A stretch of 64,000 nucleotides of DNA, from positions 19,302 through 83,301 of the forward strand of contig CANRIK010000006.1 in the NCBI GenBank assembly GCA_947630705.1, read 5' to 3'. Positions 18,970 to 27,509 of the stretch are shown piece after piece. The first letter of the stretch is position 1, and each line of letters starts with the position of its first letter. The position numbers and the translations under genes were made by a program. The stretch comes from an uncultured Clostridia bacterium (GTDB lineage Bacteria > Bacillota > Clostridia > Christensenellales > Borkfalkiaceae). The notes beneath the pieces are model-generated. The model made no database searches. It was not told the DNA's origin and saw nothing but the letters and a program-made list of their open reading frames with translations.

Positions 18970-19505
18970 GAATAATAGGAGGCAAATACCGCTCTTTAAC
19001 GCTTGCGGAATTTCGCGGCGACGATATCCGTCCCACCGCCGACAGAGTGAAGGAGAGTTTGTTCGATATCATTTTCCGCCTTGTGCCGTCGGCGCGCGTC
19101 CTCGATTTGTTCTGCGGAAGCGGCGGTCTGGGGCTCGAATGTATTTCGCGCGGCTCGCGGTTTGTGCATTTCAACGACGTCTCGCGCGACAGTTTGGAGG
19201 TTTTGAAAAAGAACCTCAAAAGATTGAAGGACGAGAGCGGTTACAAGGTTACCAATCTCGACTTCGCAGACTGCCTTCACGGACTTTCGGAGAACTTCGA
19301 CATAATCTTTCTCGACCCCCCGTACAGGCTGACGGCAGGCAACGAAGCTCTTGAAATTATCGCTTCGAAAAAACTGCTCGCGGCAGGCGGAGTCGCCGTT
19401 TTGGAGCGCGACGTTCCCTTTTCGGGAGAGATTTCGGGGCTTGAAATGTACGATGAACGCAAGTACGGCAAGACCTATCTCAACTTCTTTCGTCCCGTCG
19501 AGTAG
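18966..19505 (+). CDS. rsmD: 16S rRNA (guanine966-N2)-methyltransferase RsmD
   Basis: MRIIGGKYRSLTL; RPTADRVKESLFDII; LDLFCGSGGLGLECISRG; FLDPPY; followed by coaD. Confidence 0.95.
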   Translation: MRIIGGKYRSLTLAEFRGDDIRPTADRVKESLFDIIFRLVPSARVLDLFCGSGGLGLECISRGSRFVHFNDVSRDSLEVLKKNLKRLKDESGYKVTNLDFADCLHGLSENFDIIFLDPPYRLTAGNEALEIIASKKLLAAGGVAVLERDVPFSGEISGLEMYDERKYGKTYLNFFRPVE

Positions 19506-19714
19506 GTTTGAAGCGGCCTTGAACGCATAGCCGGTCGGTTTTTGCAAGGGCATAACGACCGACGGATATAAAATAAAGTTAACTTTCGACGGTTGCAAAA
19601 ATAAAAGTATTGCGACCGACGGATACAAAAATAAATCGGCTACAAAAATAAACTGAAATAAAAACAAAAGGATATAAATATAAAAACGGACAGCGGAATA
19701 AAGCGGAATAATTT

Positions 19715-20203
19715 ATGAAAAAGTGCGTCTTTGCCGGCACATTCGACCCGCCTACGAACGGACACAGGCAGATCGTGGACAAGTGCCTTCAAATTTTCGA
19801 CGAAGTAGTCGTGGCAATAATGATAAACACCTCCAAGCGCCCCCTTCTCACGGAGGAGGAGAGGAAATATCTTCTCGAAAAACTCTATGAGAGCGAAAAG
19901 AGGGTGCGCGTGGAAATTTTCGAGGGCGCGGCGGTGGATATTCTCGAAAAGGAGAATACTCCGTTCTATGTGCGCGGAGTGAGAAATACCGTCGATTTCG
20001 AGTATGAGAACGCCGACTATTTCGCAAACAGGAAGCTGAAAAGCGATATAGTCACGATATATATTCCGGCGCAGCAGGAGAGCTTGCAGATAAGCTCCAC
20101 GCTCGTGAAAAATTCGGTAAAATTTCGCAAGGACTATGCGGAATATATGCCGGACGAGATACGCGCCGACTTTATGAAAATGCTGAAAGATAAAAAATTC
20201 TGA
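19715..20203 (+). CDS. coaD: Phosphopantetheine adenylyltransferase
   Basis: KKCVFAGTFDPPTNGHRQIVDKCLQIFDEVVVAI; FYVRGVRNTVDFEYE. Confidence 0.95.
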   Translation: MKKCVFAGTFDPPTNGHRQIVDKCLQIFDEVVVAIMINTSKRPLLTEEERKYLLEKLYESEKRVRVEIFEGAAVDILEKENTPFYVRGVRNTVDFEYENADYFANRKLKSDIVTIYIPAQQESLQISSTLVKNSVKFRKDYAEYMPDEIRADFMKMLKDKKF

Positions 20204-20242
20204 AATCGTTCCGAATTAAAAATAAACGTACGGAGAGCAAAA

Positions 20243-21265
20243 ATGTTCGAAAAACAGATAAGGATACCCGACCCCGAAGAAATTCTCGCGGCGGTGCCGA
20301 TGCCGGAAAATCTCAAAAAAATAAAGGCCGAGCGCGACAGACTCGTGTCCGACGTTATCACGGGCAAGAGCGATAAATTCGTCGTTATAGTCGGCCCGTG
20401 CTCCGCGCACGAGCAGGCGCCGGTTTTGGAGTATGTGGAGAGGTTGGGCAAACTCAACGAAAAGGTAAAGGAGAAACTTGTCCTCGTTCCCAGAATTTAT
20501 ACCAACAAGCCTCGCACGAAGGGCGTGGGCTACAAGGGAATGTTCTCCCAGCCCGACCCCAATAAAAAAGAGGACATCTTAAAAGGCATATACGCCATAC
20601 GCGAATTGAACATAAAGGCCATAGAAGCCAGCGGACTTGCCGCCGCGGACGAAATGCTGTATCCGGCCAATATTCATTATGTAGAGGATCTGTTGAGCTA
20701 TATCGCCGTCGGCGCGCGTTCCAGCGAAAATCAGCTTCACCGCCTCGTGTCGAGCGGAATCGACGTCCCTGTCGGAGTCAAGAATCCCACCAGCGGCTCC
20801 ATACTCGTGCTTCTCAACAGCATCTATGCCGCCCAGAGCGGTCAGGTGTTCAAACTTAACGGCTGGCAGGTAAAAACCAACGGCAATCCACTTGCTCACG
20901 CAATTCTGCGCGGAGCTTCCGACGGCTACGGCAACGATATCCCCAATTTCCATTACGAAACGGTTATGACCGTCGCCGAGGGCTACGCGAAGTCCGGACT
21001 TGCAAATCCGGCGATAATAATAGACGCAAACCACTCCAACAGCGGTAAAAAATTCAAACAGCAGATAAGAATATGCGAGGAGGTAATGCAGAACCGCCTC
21101 TATGATAAGGACTTCAAGAAGATAGTAAAGGGCTTTATGATAGAGAGCTTTCTCGAAGAGGGCAATCAGTCGGAGGACATAGTTTACGGCAAGTCCATAA
21201 CCGACCCCTGCCTCGGCTGGTGCGATACGGAGAGACTGCTCCTCGACATAGCGGAGAAGGTGTAA
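20243..21265 (+). CDS. 3-deoxy-7-phosphoheptulonate (DAHP) synthase, AroF/G/H type
   Basis: VVIVGPCSAHEQAPVLEY; PRIYTNKPRTKGVGYKGMFSQPDPNKKEDILKG. Confidence 0.95.
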   Translation: MFEKQIRIPDPEEILAAVPMPENLKKIKAERDRLVSDVITGKSDKFVVIVGPCSAHEQAPVLEYVERLGKLNEKVKEKLVLVPRIYTNKPRTKGVGYKGMFSQPDPNKKEDILKGIYAIRELNIKAIEASGLAAADEMLYPANIHYVEDLLSYIAVGARSSENQLHRLVSSGIDVPVGVKNPTSGSILVLLNSIYAAQSGQVFKLNGWQVKTNGNPLAHAILRGASDGYGNDIPNFHYETVMTVAEGYAKSGLANPAIIIDANHSNSGKKFKQQIRICEEVMQNRLYDKDFKKIVKGFMIESFLEEGNQSEDIVYGKSITDPCLGWCDTERLLLDIAEKV

Positions 21266-21266
21266 A

Positions 21267-22058
21267 ATGACGGTAGGCTATCTCGGTCCGGAGGGGAGCT
21301 ATTCGCAGGTGGCGGCGCAGACTTTCGATAAAGACGCCGTCCTCAAAGACTATGCCACTTTTCCGGAGCTGTTTTCTGCCCTTTCGTCGGGCGAGTGCGA
21401 CTATATAGCCGTGCCGATAGAAAACAGTCTGAACGGCGGCGTTCTGCAAAATATCGATCTCTTGCAGTCGCATGAAAACGTCATAGCCGTAGAGGAGTGC
21501 GTGGTGAATATCGACCACAGGCTCGCCACGTTGAAGGGCGCAAAAAAGTCGCAGATCAAGAGAGTATACTCCCACCGTCAGGCGCTCGCCCAGTGCGGAG
21601 ATTATCTCTCGCGCAACTTTCCGCACGCCGAACTGATTGCCACAACGTCAACGGCGGCAAGTTTGAAATTGATTAAGGATAAAACGGAGGCCGGAATAGT
21701 CGGCGCCCACGCCCGTTGCGAGGGCTTCGAGCTCTCGGAGGAAAATATCGCCGACGAAAAGACCAACCTCACCCATTTCCTGCTTGTAAAGAGGGGAGGG
21801 GTCGAAGATATCGCAAACTCGCGGAAGATATTCTTTTCGGCCACTTGCAACCATAAGCCGGGCGAACTTTTGGATATGCTCGCGCTCATACGCGAGTTGA
21901 ATATGACAAAAATCGAATCCCGTCCCATCAAAAACCGACCGGGCGAATATCGGTTTTTTATAGAGATAGAAGCGGACATCTCCCGTGAAGATACGAGAAA
22001 AATTCTCGATAAAGTGGCAAAGACCGCCCGTTCCTTCAAATTGCTGGGCTGTTACTGA
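21267..22058 (+). CDS. pheA: Prephenate dehydratase with ACT domain
   Basis: VGYLGPEGSYSQVAAQTF; YIAVPIENSLNGGVLQNIDLL; ACT ESRPIKNRPGEYRFFIEIE. Confidence 0.93.
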   Translation: MTVGYLGPEGSYSQVAAQTFDKDAVLKDYATFPELFSALSSGECDYIAVPIENSLNGGVLQNIDLLQSHENVIAVEECVVNIDHRLATLKGAKKSQIKRVYSHRQALAQCGDYLSRNFPHAELIATTSTAASLKLIKDKTEAGIVGAHARCEGFELSEENIADEKTNLTHFLLVKRGGVEDIANSRKIFFSATCNHKPGELLDMLALIRELNMTKIESRPIKNRPGEYRFFIEIEADISREDTRKILDKVAKTARSFKLLGCY

Positions 22059-23003
22059 TTAGGTAACAGCAAGCATAAACGCAAAACACATCGCCGCCTG
22101 CACAAATTTGCAGGCGATGAATTTAAGCGGCTTTACGCCCGTTTTCGTAAGATATCCGAGCTGTTGCATGAGTATTGATATACCGCCGAAAGAGATCATA
22201 AAGCCGGCAAGCGCGCCCTTTAAAGGAGTGGAGCTCCGCGCCAGATAACTGCAACCGGTGGTAACTTCCGCCATTCCCAGACACACGGCGTGGGCGGCGG
22301 AATGATCTAAAAACAGCTTTAAAACCCATTCCAACGGCGCAAAAAGATTGAAGTCGTACATGAACTCCGCCACGACGTAAAAAAAGGCGATAAATCCTCC
22401 GGCCACCGCAACGGATATCACTGCGCCGTAAAAGCTGTCGTACAGCACGTTATTGTTTGATTTTATCGGTTTTGGAGGAATGGGGTTTGATTTTTTGCAA
22501 AATCTGCAATATATAAGACTGAAAATAATGACCGCCAGAGCGTGAGCGGCGAAAATCTCGAAGCCCAAAAGTTTATCCCCGAACATTTTGAAGCCCACGC
22601 TGCCTATAATAAACAGCGGACCGGACGTGGAGCACAGCGGAGCCAATTTGTCGCAGTCCTCTCTCGTCAGAGCTCCGCTTTCGTAAAATTCCGACAAAAT
22701 TCTGCTTCCGGCCGGATAGCCGGAGCAAATGGAGAGCAGAAAGCAGATTGCGGCGTTCTGCGGCATATTCAGAGCTCTTGCCGCCGGTCTCAACGGCAGC
22801 GACGCTCTGTCGGCGATTCCGGTCTTTATAAATATAAGCGATATAACCATAAACGGGAACAGTGAAGGCAGCACACACTCCGCCCACAATGCAAATCCCT
22901 CCGCACAGCTTGCTACGTATTTTTCGGGTCGTATAATGAATGCCGCTCCGAAAACAAGCAGGCAGAGGCACAGAATTGCATATTTGATACGCTTTATCGT
23001 CAT
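22059..23003 (-). CDS. ylbJ: YlbJ-like sporulation integral membrane protein (nucleoside-recognition family)
   Basis: ECVLPSLFPFMVISLIF; FLLSICSGYPAGSRILSEFYESG; EVTTGCSYL. Confidence 0.8.
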   Translation of the reverse strand: MTIKRIKYAILCLCLLVFGAAFIIRPEKYVASCAEGFALWAECVLPSLFPFMVISLIFIKTGIADRASLPLRPAARALNMPQNAAICFLLSICSGYPAGSRILSEFYESGALTREDCDKLAPLCSTSGPLFIIGSVGFKMFGDKLLGFEIFAAHALAVIIFSLIYCRFCKKSNPIPPKPIKSNNNVLYDSFYGAVISVAVAGGFIAFFYVVAEFMYDFNLFAPLEWVLKLFLDHSAAHAVCLGMAEVTTGCSYLARSSTPLKGALAGFMISFGGISILMQQLGYLTKTGVKPLKFIACKFVQAAMCFAFMLAVT

Positions 23004-23034
23004 ACTTCTTTTATATTTCGGAGGAGATATTATT

Positions 23035-23826
23035 ATGAGTAAAACTTTGGGACTTGCCCTTGGCAGCGGCGGCGTCCGCGGTATAGCCCACATAGGCATA
23101 TTGGCCGCGCTTGAAGAGGCCGGAATAAAGCCCGACTACATCACCGGTTGCTCTATGGGCGCGGTGGTAGGAGCGTGCTATGCTTCCGGCATGTCCGCAA
23201 AAGAACTGCGCGAAATCGCGCTCAATCTCAAACCTCGCGACATAGTGGATTTCAGTCCGGCATTCTTGTCGCGTATGGCTCTTCTGCGCTCCCGTAAAGT
23301 GGAGGAACTGCTCTTGAAATATCTCGGTCACGTGCGCATAGAGGAAATGCAGATACCCTTCAAATGTATAGCCACCGATTTGCTTTCGGGCAAACTTCAC
23401 GTATTCGAAAGAGGCCGCGCCTCGCTCGCGGTGCAGGCTTCGAGCGCCGTGCCGGGAATTTTCCGACCCGTTGAATTCAGGCGCAAACTTCTTGTTGACG
23501 GCGGCTGTCTCTGCCGCGTTCCCGTAAAATTGGTAAAGGATATGGGCGCGGACGTCGTTGTCGCCGTGGACGTGCTTACAAACGTCTCCGAGCCCATAGA
23601 GAAAGTAGGCAGTCTTTTGGGACTGATGCTTCGCGTTTTCGACCTCATGGATTCCCAGCAAACTCTCATGCGTTCGACTATCGAGGGCAAAGTCGCTGAC
23701 ATAGTGTTGGAGCCCGACATAGTGGGTTTGAGCCCCTATTCGATCAAGGATTTCGATAAGACCTACAATATCGGCTACGAAACGGGCAAACAGTACGTCA
23801 AAAAAATTGAAAAACTATTAAAATAA
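23035..23826 (+). CDS. Patatin-like phospholipase (RssA-like)
   Basis: LGLALGSGGVRGIAHIGIL; GCSMGAVVGACYASG; VDGGCLCRVPV; GGAGG RBS before ATG 23035. Confidence 0.9.
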   Translation: MSKTLGLALGSGGVRGIAHIGILAALEEAGIKPDYITGCSMGAVVGACYASGMSAKELREIALNLKPRDIVDFSPAFLSRMALLRSRKVEELLLKYLGHVRIEEMQIPFKCIATDLLSGKLHVFERGRASLAVQASSAVPGIFRPVEFRRKLLVDGGCLCRVPVKLVKDMGADVVVAVDVLTNVSEPIEKVGSLLGLMLRVFDLMDSQQTLMRSTIEGKVADIVLEPDIVGLSPYSIKDFDKTYNIGYETGKQYVKKIEKLLK

Positions 23827-23863
23827 ATTTTTATTCGAAGAAAAGAACGGTCAATGGGAAATT

Positions 23864-25177
23864 ATGGATTTGTTCGACCTTAACGGCAACGAGGAGCTGG
23901 CAAAGCCCCTTGCCGAGCGCATGCGCGCAAACAACTTAAACGACTTTATAGGTCAGAAACATATAGTCTCCGAGGGCAGTCTTTTGAGGCGAGCAATCTC
24001 TCTCGACAGATTGGGGAGCTGTATATTCTGGGGACCCCCGGGCTCGGGCAAAACCACTCTTGCCAATATAATAGCGCAGACTACCCACGGAGAATTTATC
24101 AAGCTGAACGCTGTTCAGGCCGGAGTGGCCGACGTCAAAAAGGCGGTGGAGACCGCGCGCGACAGCCTCAAAATGTACGGCAAGCGTACATATCTTATGC
24201 TCGACGAGTGCCATCGTTTCAATAAAACGCAGTCCGACAGCTTACTGCCGGCGATAGAGCAGGGCACGATAATTTTCATAGGTTCCACGACCGAAAATCC
24301 CTACGCCTCGATGACTCCGGCAATCGTTTCCAGATGCCGCGTATTCGAATTCAAACCCCTCTCCGTCGAGGATATAGAGGGCGCACTCAATAAGGCGCTC
24401 AAAGACAAGCGCAGAGGTCTGGGGAATTATAATGCGGCCGTCGATAAAGAGGCGATAGACCATATAGCTCTTCTTGCCGGCGGAGATCTCCGTTCGGCTT
24501 ACAATGCGCTCGAACTCGCCGTCCTGACCACTCCGCCCATGCCCGACGGCTCCGTACACGTAACCTTGTCGGACGCGGAACAGTCGATACAGCGCAAGGC
24601 TCTCTCATATAACGAAGACGCCTTTTACGACTATCTCTCCGCATTCTGCAAATCTCTTCGCGGCAGTGACGCGAACGCCGCTCTCTACTACGCCATGCGC
24701 CTGATAGAGGGAGGGTGCGATCCCATGGTCATAGCTCGCAGGCTGGTGATACATTCTTCCGAGGATGTCGGCATGGCCGATCCTAACGCGCTCGTCGTGG
24801 CGTCCTCCGCAATGTACGTACTCGAAAAGACAGGTTATCCCGAGGGCTTGATTCCCCTCTCGAACGCAATAATCTACGTCTGCGAAGCTCCCAAGAGCAA
24901 CACCGTCGTCCTCGCAAAAAACGCCGCCATGCACGACGCCGTGACCGTCCGAGACGACGAGGGAGTGCCCCCGTACCTTCGGGACAACACTTTCGGCGAC
25001 AAAGAGACAAAGGCGCAGAGCGCGAATTACAAATACCCTCACGACTATTCCGGCGGCTGGGTCGAGCAGCAGTATCTTCCCGACAAACTTAAAGACAGAA
25101 TTTATTACACTCCGTCAGATTACGGCTTCGAAAAGACTGTAAAGGAAATACGCAAAAACAAGGGCAAAAACAAGTAA
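23864..25177 (+). CDS. rarA: Replication-associated recombination protein A (RarA/MgsA AAA ATPase)
   Basis: PLAERMRANNLNDFIGQKHIV; FWGPPGSGKTTLANIIAQTT; YKYPHDYSGGWVEQQYLPD. Confidence 0.95.
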   Translation: MDLFDLNGNEELAKPLAERMRANNLNDFIGQKHIVSEGSLLRRAISLDRLGSCIFWGPPGSGKTTLANIIAQTTHGEFIKLNAVQAGVADVKKAVETARDSLKMYGKRTYLMLDECHRFNKTQSDSLLPAIEQGTIIFIGSTTENPYASMTPAIVSRCRVFEFKPLSVEDIEGALNKALKDKRRGLGNYNAAVDKEAIDHIALLAGGDLRSAYNALELAVLTTPPMPDGSVHVTLSDAEQSIQRKALSYNEDAFYDYLSAFCKSLRGSDANAALYYAMRLIEGGCDPMVIARRLVIHSSEDVGMADPNALVVASSAMYVLEKTGYPEGLIPLSNAIIYVCEAPKSNTVVLAKNAAMHDAVTVRDDEGVPPYLRDNTFGDKETKAQSANYKYPHDYSGGWVEQQYLPDKLKDRIYYTPSDYGFEKTVKEIRKNKGKNK

Positions 25178-25204
25178 TAAACAAGTATTGAAATAATAGA
25201 AAAC

Positions 25205-25242
25205 AAAACTTCCGGCGGAAAAAATTCCGCCGGAAGTTTTGT
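25205..25242. terminator. Bidirectional terminator hairpin
   Basis: CAAAACTTCCGGCGGAA-N4-TTCCGCCGGAAGTTTTG. Confidence 0.85.
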
Positions 25243-25307
25243 TGCACAATGAAAAGCGAATACTTAAAATAGATATTCCCGAAAATTTTTGTAAATTCAG
25301 TGTCCCG

Positions 25308-25508
25308 TCAATCCTTAATTCCGAGCAGGTAATCGGCGGAAACGTCGAAAATCGCGCACAGCTTCTTGATGTTTTCAATATCCGGCTGCGTTCTTCCCTG
25401 CTCCCACGAAGCATAACAGTTGGCTGACACGTTCAAAGCCGTGTAGACGTCCTTTTGCACAAATCCGCATTCTTTGCGTATATCTTTTAATCTTTCATTG
25501 AATTTCAT
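25308..25508 (-). CDS. XRE-family HTH regulator
   Basis: 66 aa MKFNERLKDIRKECGFVQKDVYTALNVSANCYASWEQGRTQPDIENIKKLCAIFDVSADYLLGIKD. Confidence 0.9.
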   Translation of the reverse strand: MKFNERLKDIRKECGFVQKDVYTALNVSANCYASWEQGRTQPDIENIKKLCAIFDVSADYLLGIKD

Positions 25509-25543
25509 ATAAAAATTTTAAAACCTAACTACCCAAAATTGGT

Positions 25544-25571
25544 TGACACTACCCAATTTGGGTAGTATTAT
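25544..25571 (+). promoter_or_regulatory. Sigma-A-type promoter with operator-like inverted repeat in the spacer
   Basis: TTGACA-16 nt-TATTAT; ACTACC...GGTAGT inverted repeat at 25549-25566; related ACTACCCAAAATTGG copy just upstream. Confidence 0.65.
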
Positions 25572-25610
25572 TGTATGCAGAGTTTATTTATGCGACAAAG
25601 GAGGCAAAAA

Positions 25611-26999
25611 ATGAAGAAACTTATTGCGGCGGCAATGTCTTTGACGGTTGCGGCTCTCGGCGTATTTGCGTTCGGTTGCAAGGCGGAGGAGCACGAGCAC
25701 ACGTTTGCGGCAAATTGGTCGTCGGACGCTAATTATCATTGGCACGCGTCCACCTGCGGACATCCGGAGACGGAGAAAAAGGAGAGCCACAGCATTGTAA
25801 ACGGCAAATGTGAAATATGCGATTATACGCCCTCGCATCAGCATAGTTATATCAAGAGCGTGCACGAGGCCGACTGTACGCAAGAGGGTTACGAACTGTA
25901 CGAATGTGCATGCGGAGCAAGTTATCGCCAAAATCCGGTTCCGGCGCTCGGTCACGAACTGAATATGGTCAAAGTCGAGCCGACCTGCACGCAGGAGGGC
26001 AGCATAACTTACAGCTGTACTCATTGCGATTATACACGCAAAACAACTCTTTCTGCGGAGCATAAGTATAATTGGTATGAAGGTGAGGATTATTTCGAAT
26101 GTATTGAGTGTTTCCACCGTATTCCGGCGACGCAAGGGCTGCAATTCCGCGAAATATGGTCGAATCCTTTCGGGGGATTGTTCGGCGGAAATAAAGGAGA
26201 TTTTCTCGGTTACTCTCTGGACTCGGCGGCGGAGGCTTCGGGCGACGTAATCATTCCGGCTTATTTCGAGGATGAAGAGGTAACGGATATAAGTAACTAT
26301 GCCTTTCAGGATAACTTTGATATAACTTCTGTGCAAATACCCGAAACAATAAAGGAAATAGGCCTTATGGCGTTTGAAAATTGTTCGTTGGCCTCCGTAA
26401 ATATTCCCACAGGCATGGAATATATCGGCTCCATGGCGTTCAGCGGTTGCACCAATCTGCAAACAGTCAAATTTTACGGAGATGTCGAGTGCATAGAAGC
26501 GTGGGCTTTCAGCGATACGGCGATAAGCGCGGACGAGAATTATTACGATAACGGTGCGTTTTATATAGACGGGCATCTGATAGACGCTTCCGGAGCGAAG
26601 GGCGATTTTACGGTAAAGGCCGATACGCTATCGATAGCCGCTCGCGCTTTCGAAGATTCTTCCGTAACCAAAGTAAATCTGCCGCGCGGTTTGAAATATA
26701 TCACCGAGTATGCGTTTTTGGAGTGCGAAACGCTTGAAGAAATAAAAATTCCGGAAAAGATAACAACGATTACATATGAGTGTTTTAACGGTTGCACAGC
26801 GCTCAAAACCATATATATACCTCTTTCGGTAGAACTGATAGATAACGGCGCGCTCGGCCAATGCACGAGTCTCGAAACCATAAATTACGGCGGCTCGCCG
26901 GATGATTGGGCGGCAATAAATAAAGAAGCCGGCGACGGCGAAGTCTGGGAGGCTTGGGACGAGGGCTCGGGCGGATATACCGTAGTCTATGCAAAATGA
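25611..26999 (+). CDS. BspA-like leucine-rich-repeat surface lipoprotein
   Basis: Signal peptide with lipobox FAFGC; LRR_5-type repeats (SVNIPTGMEYIGSMAFSGCTNLQTVKF); His/Cys-rich N-terminal region. Confidence 0.85.
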   Translation: MKKLIAAAMSLTVAALGVFAFGCKAEEHEHTFAANWSSDANYHWHASTCGHPETEKKESHSIVNGKCEICDYTPSHQHSYIKSVHEADCTQEGYELYECACGASYRQNPVPALGHELNMVKVEPTCTQEGSITYSCTHCDYTRKTTLSAEHKYNWYEGEDYFECIECFHRIPATQGLQFREIWSNPFGGLFGGNKGDFLGYSLDSAAEASGDVIIPAYFEDEEVTDISNYAFQDNFDITSVQIPETIKEIGLMAFENCSLASVNIPTGMEYIGSMAFSGCTNLQTVKFYGDVECIEAWAFSDTAISADENYYDNGAFYIDGHLIDASGAKGDFTVKADTLSIAARAFEDSSVTKVNLPRGLKYITEYAFLECETLEEIKIPEKITTITYECFNGCTALKTIYIPLSVELIDNGALGQCTSLETINYGGSPDDWAAINKEAGDGEVWEAWDEGSGGYTVVYAK

Positions 27000-27018
27000 A
27001 AAATTTCTGAAAAACGTT

Positions 27019-27065
27019 AAAATTCAAACTTCCGGCGGAAATTTCCGCGTGGAAGTTTGAATTTT
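27019..27065. terminator. Terminator-like hairpin downstream of the LRR lipoprotein gene
   Basis: AAAATTCAAACTTCC ... GGAAGTTTGAATTTT inverted repeat. Confidence 0.75.
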
Positions 27066-27147
27066 ATAGCGGTCGTCCGATATCATTGAAAAATCGGCGC
27101 GGCAAAATAATTTTACTCAAAAATGCGCATAAAACATGTAAAAATAA

Positions 27148-27176
27148 TTGACAATAATGCATAAATATAGTAATAT
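27148..27176 (+). promoter_or_regulatory. Sigma-A-type promoter upstream of the T-box
   Basis: TTGACA-17 nt-TAATAT. Confidence 0.65.
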
Positions 27177-27184
27177 AAACCCAA

Positions 27185-27471
27185 TAAATGAATAAAAGCC
27201 GTGCAAAGATAGCACGCAAACAAAGGCTATGACGAAGAGAAGTACCGCGTAAGTTCGCTTACAGAGAGCGGCGCATGCTGGAAAAGCCGCAGAATGAAAA
27301 CGCGCGAATAACACTTCCGAGCCGCAACCCGAAAAGGTTAAAACCGCAGTAGGGCGCGCCGAAAAGTCCGCGTAAGGGACAGATAAAGTGATTGCTTTAT
27401 TTTCAGCAATAATTTAGGTGGCACCACGGAATGTTTCCGTCCTGAAAAATATTTTCGGGACGGTTTTTTTT
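27185..27471 (+). promoter_or_regulatory. T-box leader upstream of aspS-gatCAB; specifier reads AAC (Asn)
   Basis: T-box AGGTGGCACCACGGA at 27416-27430; terminator CCGTCC...GGGACGG + T8 at 27437-27471; stem I with GAAG/CTTC and CGCGT/ACGCG helices flanking the loop GAATAACA. Confidence 0.93.
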
Positions 27472-27509
27472 GGGAAACACCGCAAATATCCTTAAAAGGA
27501 GCAGGCATT

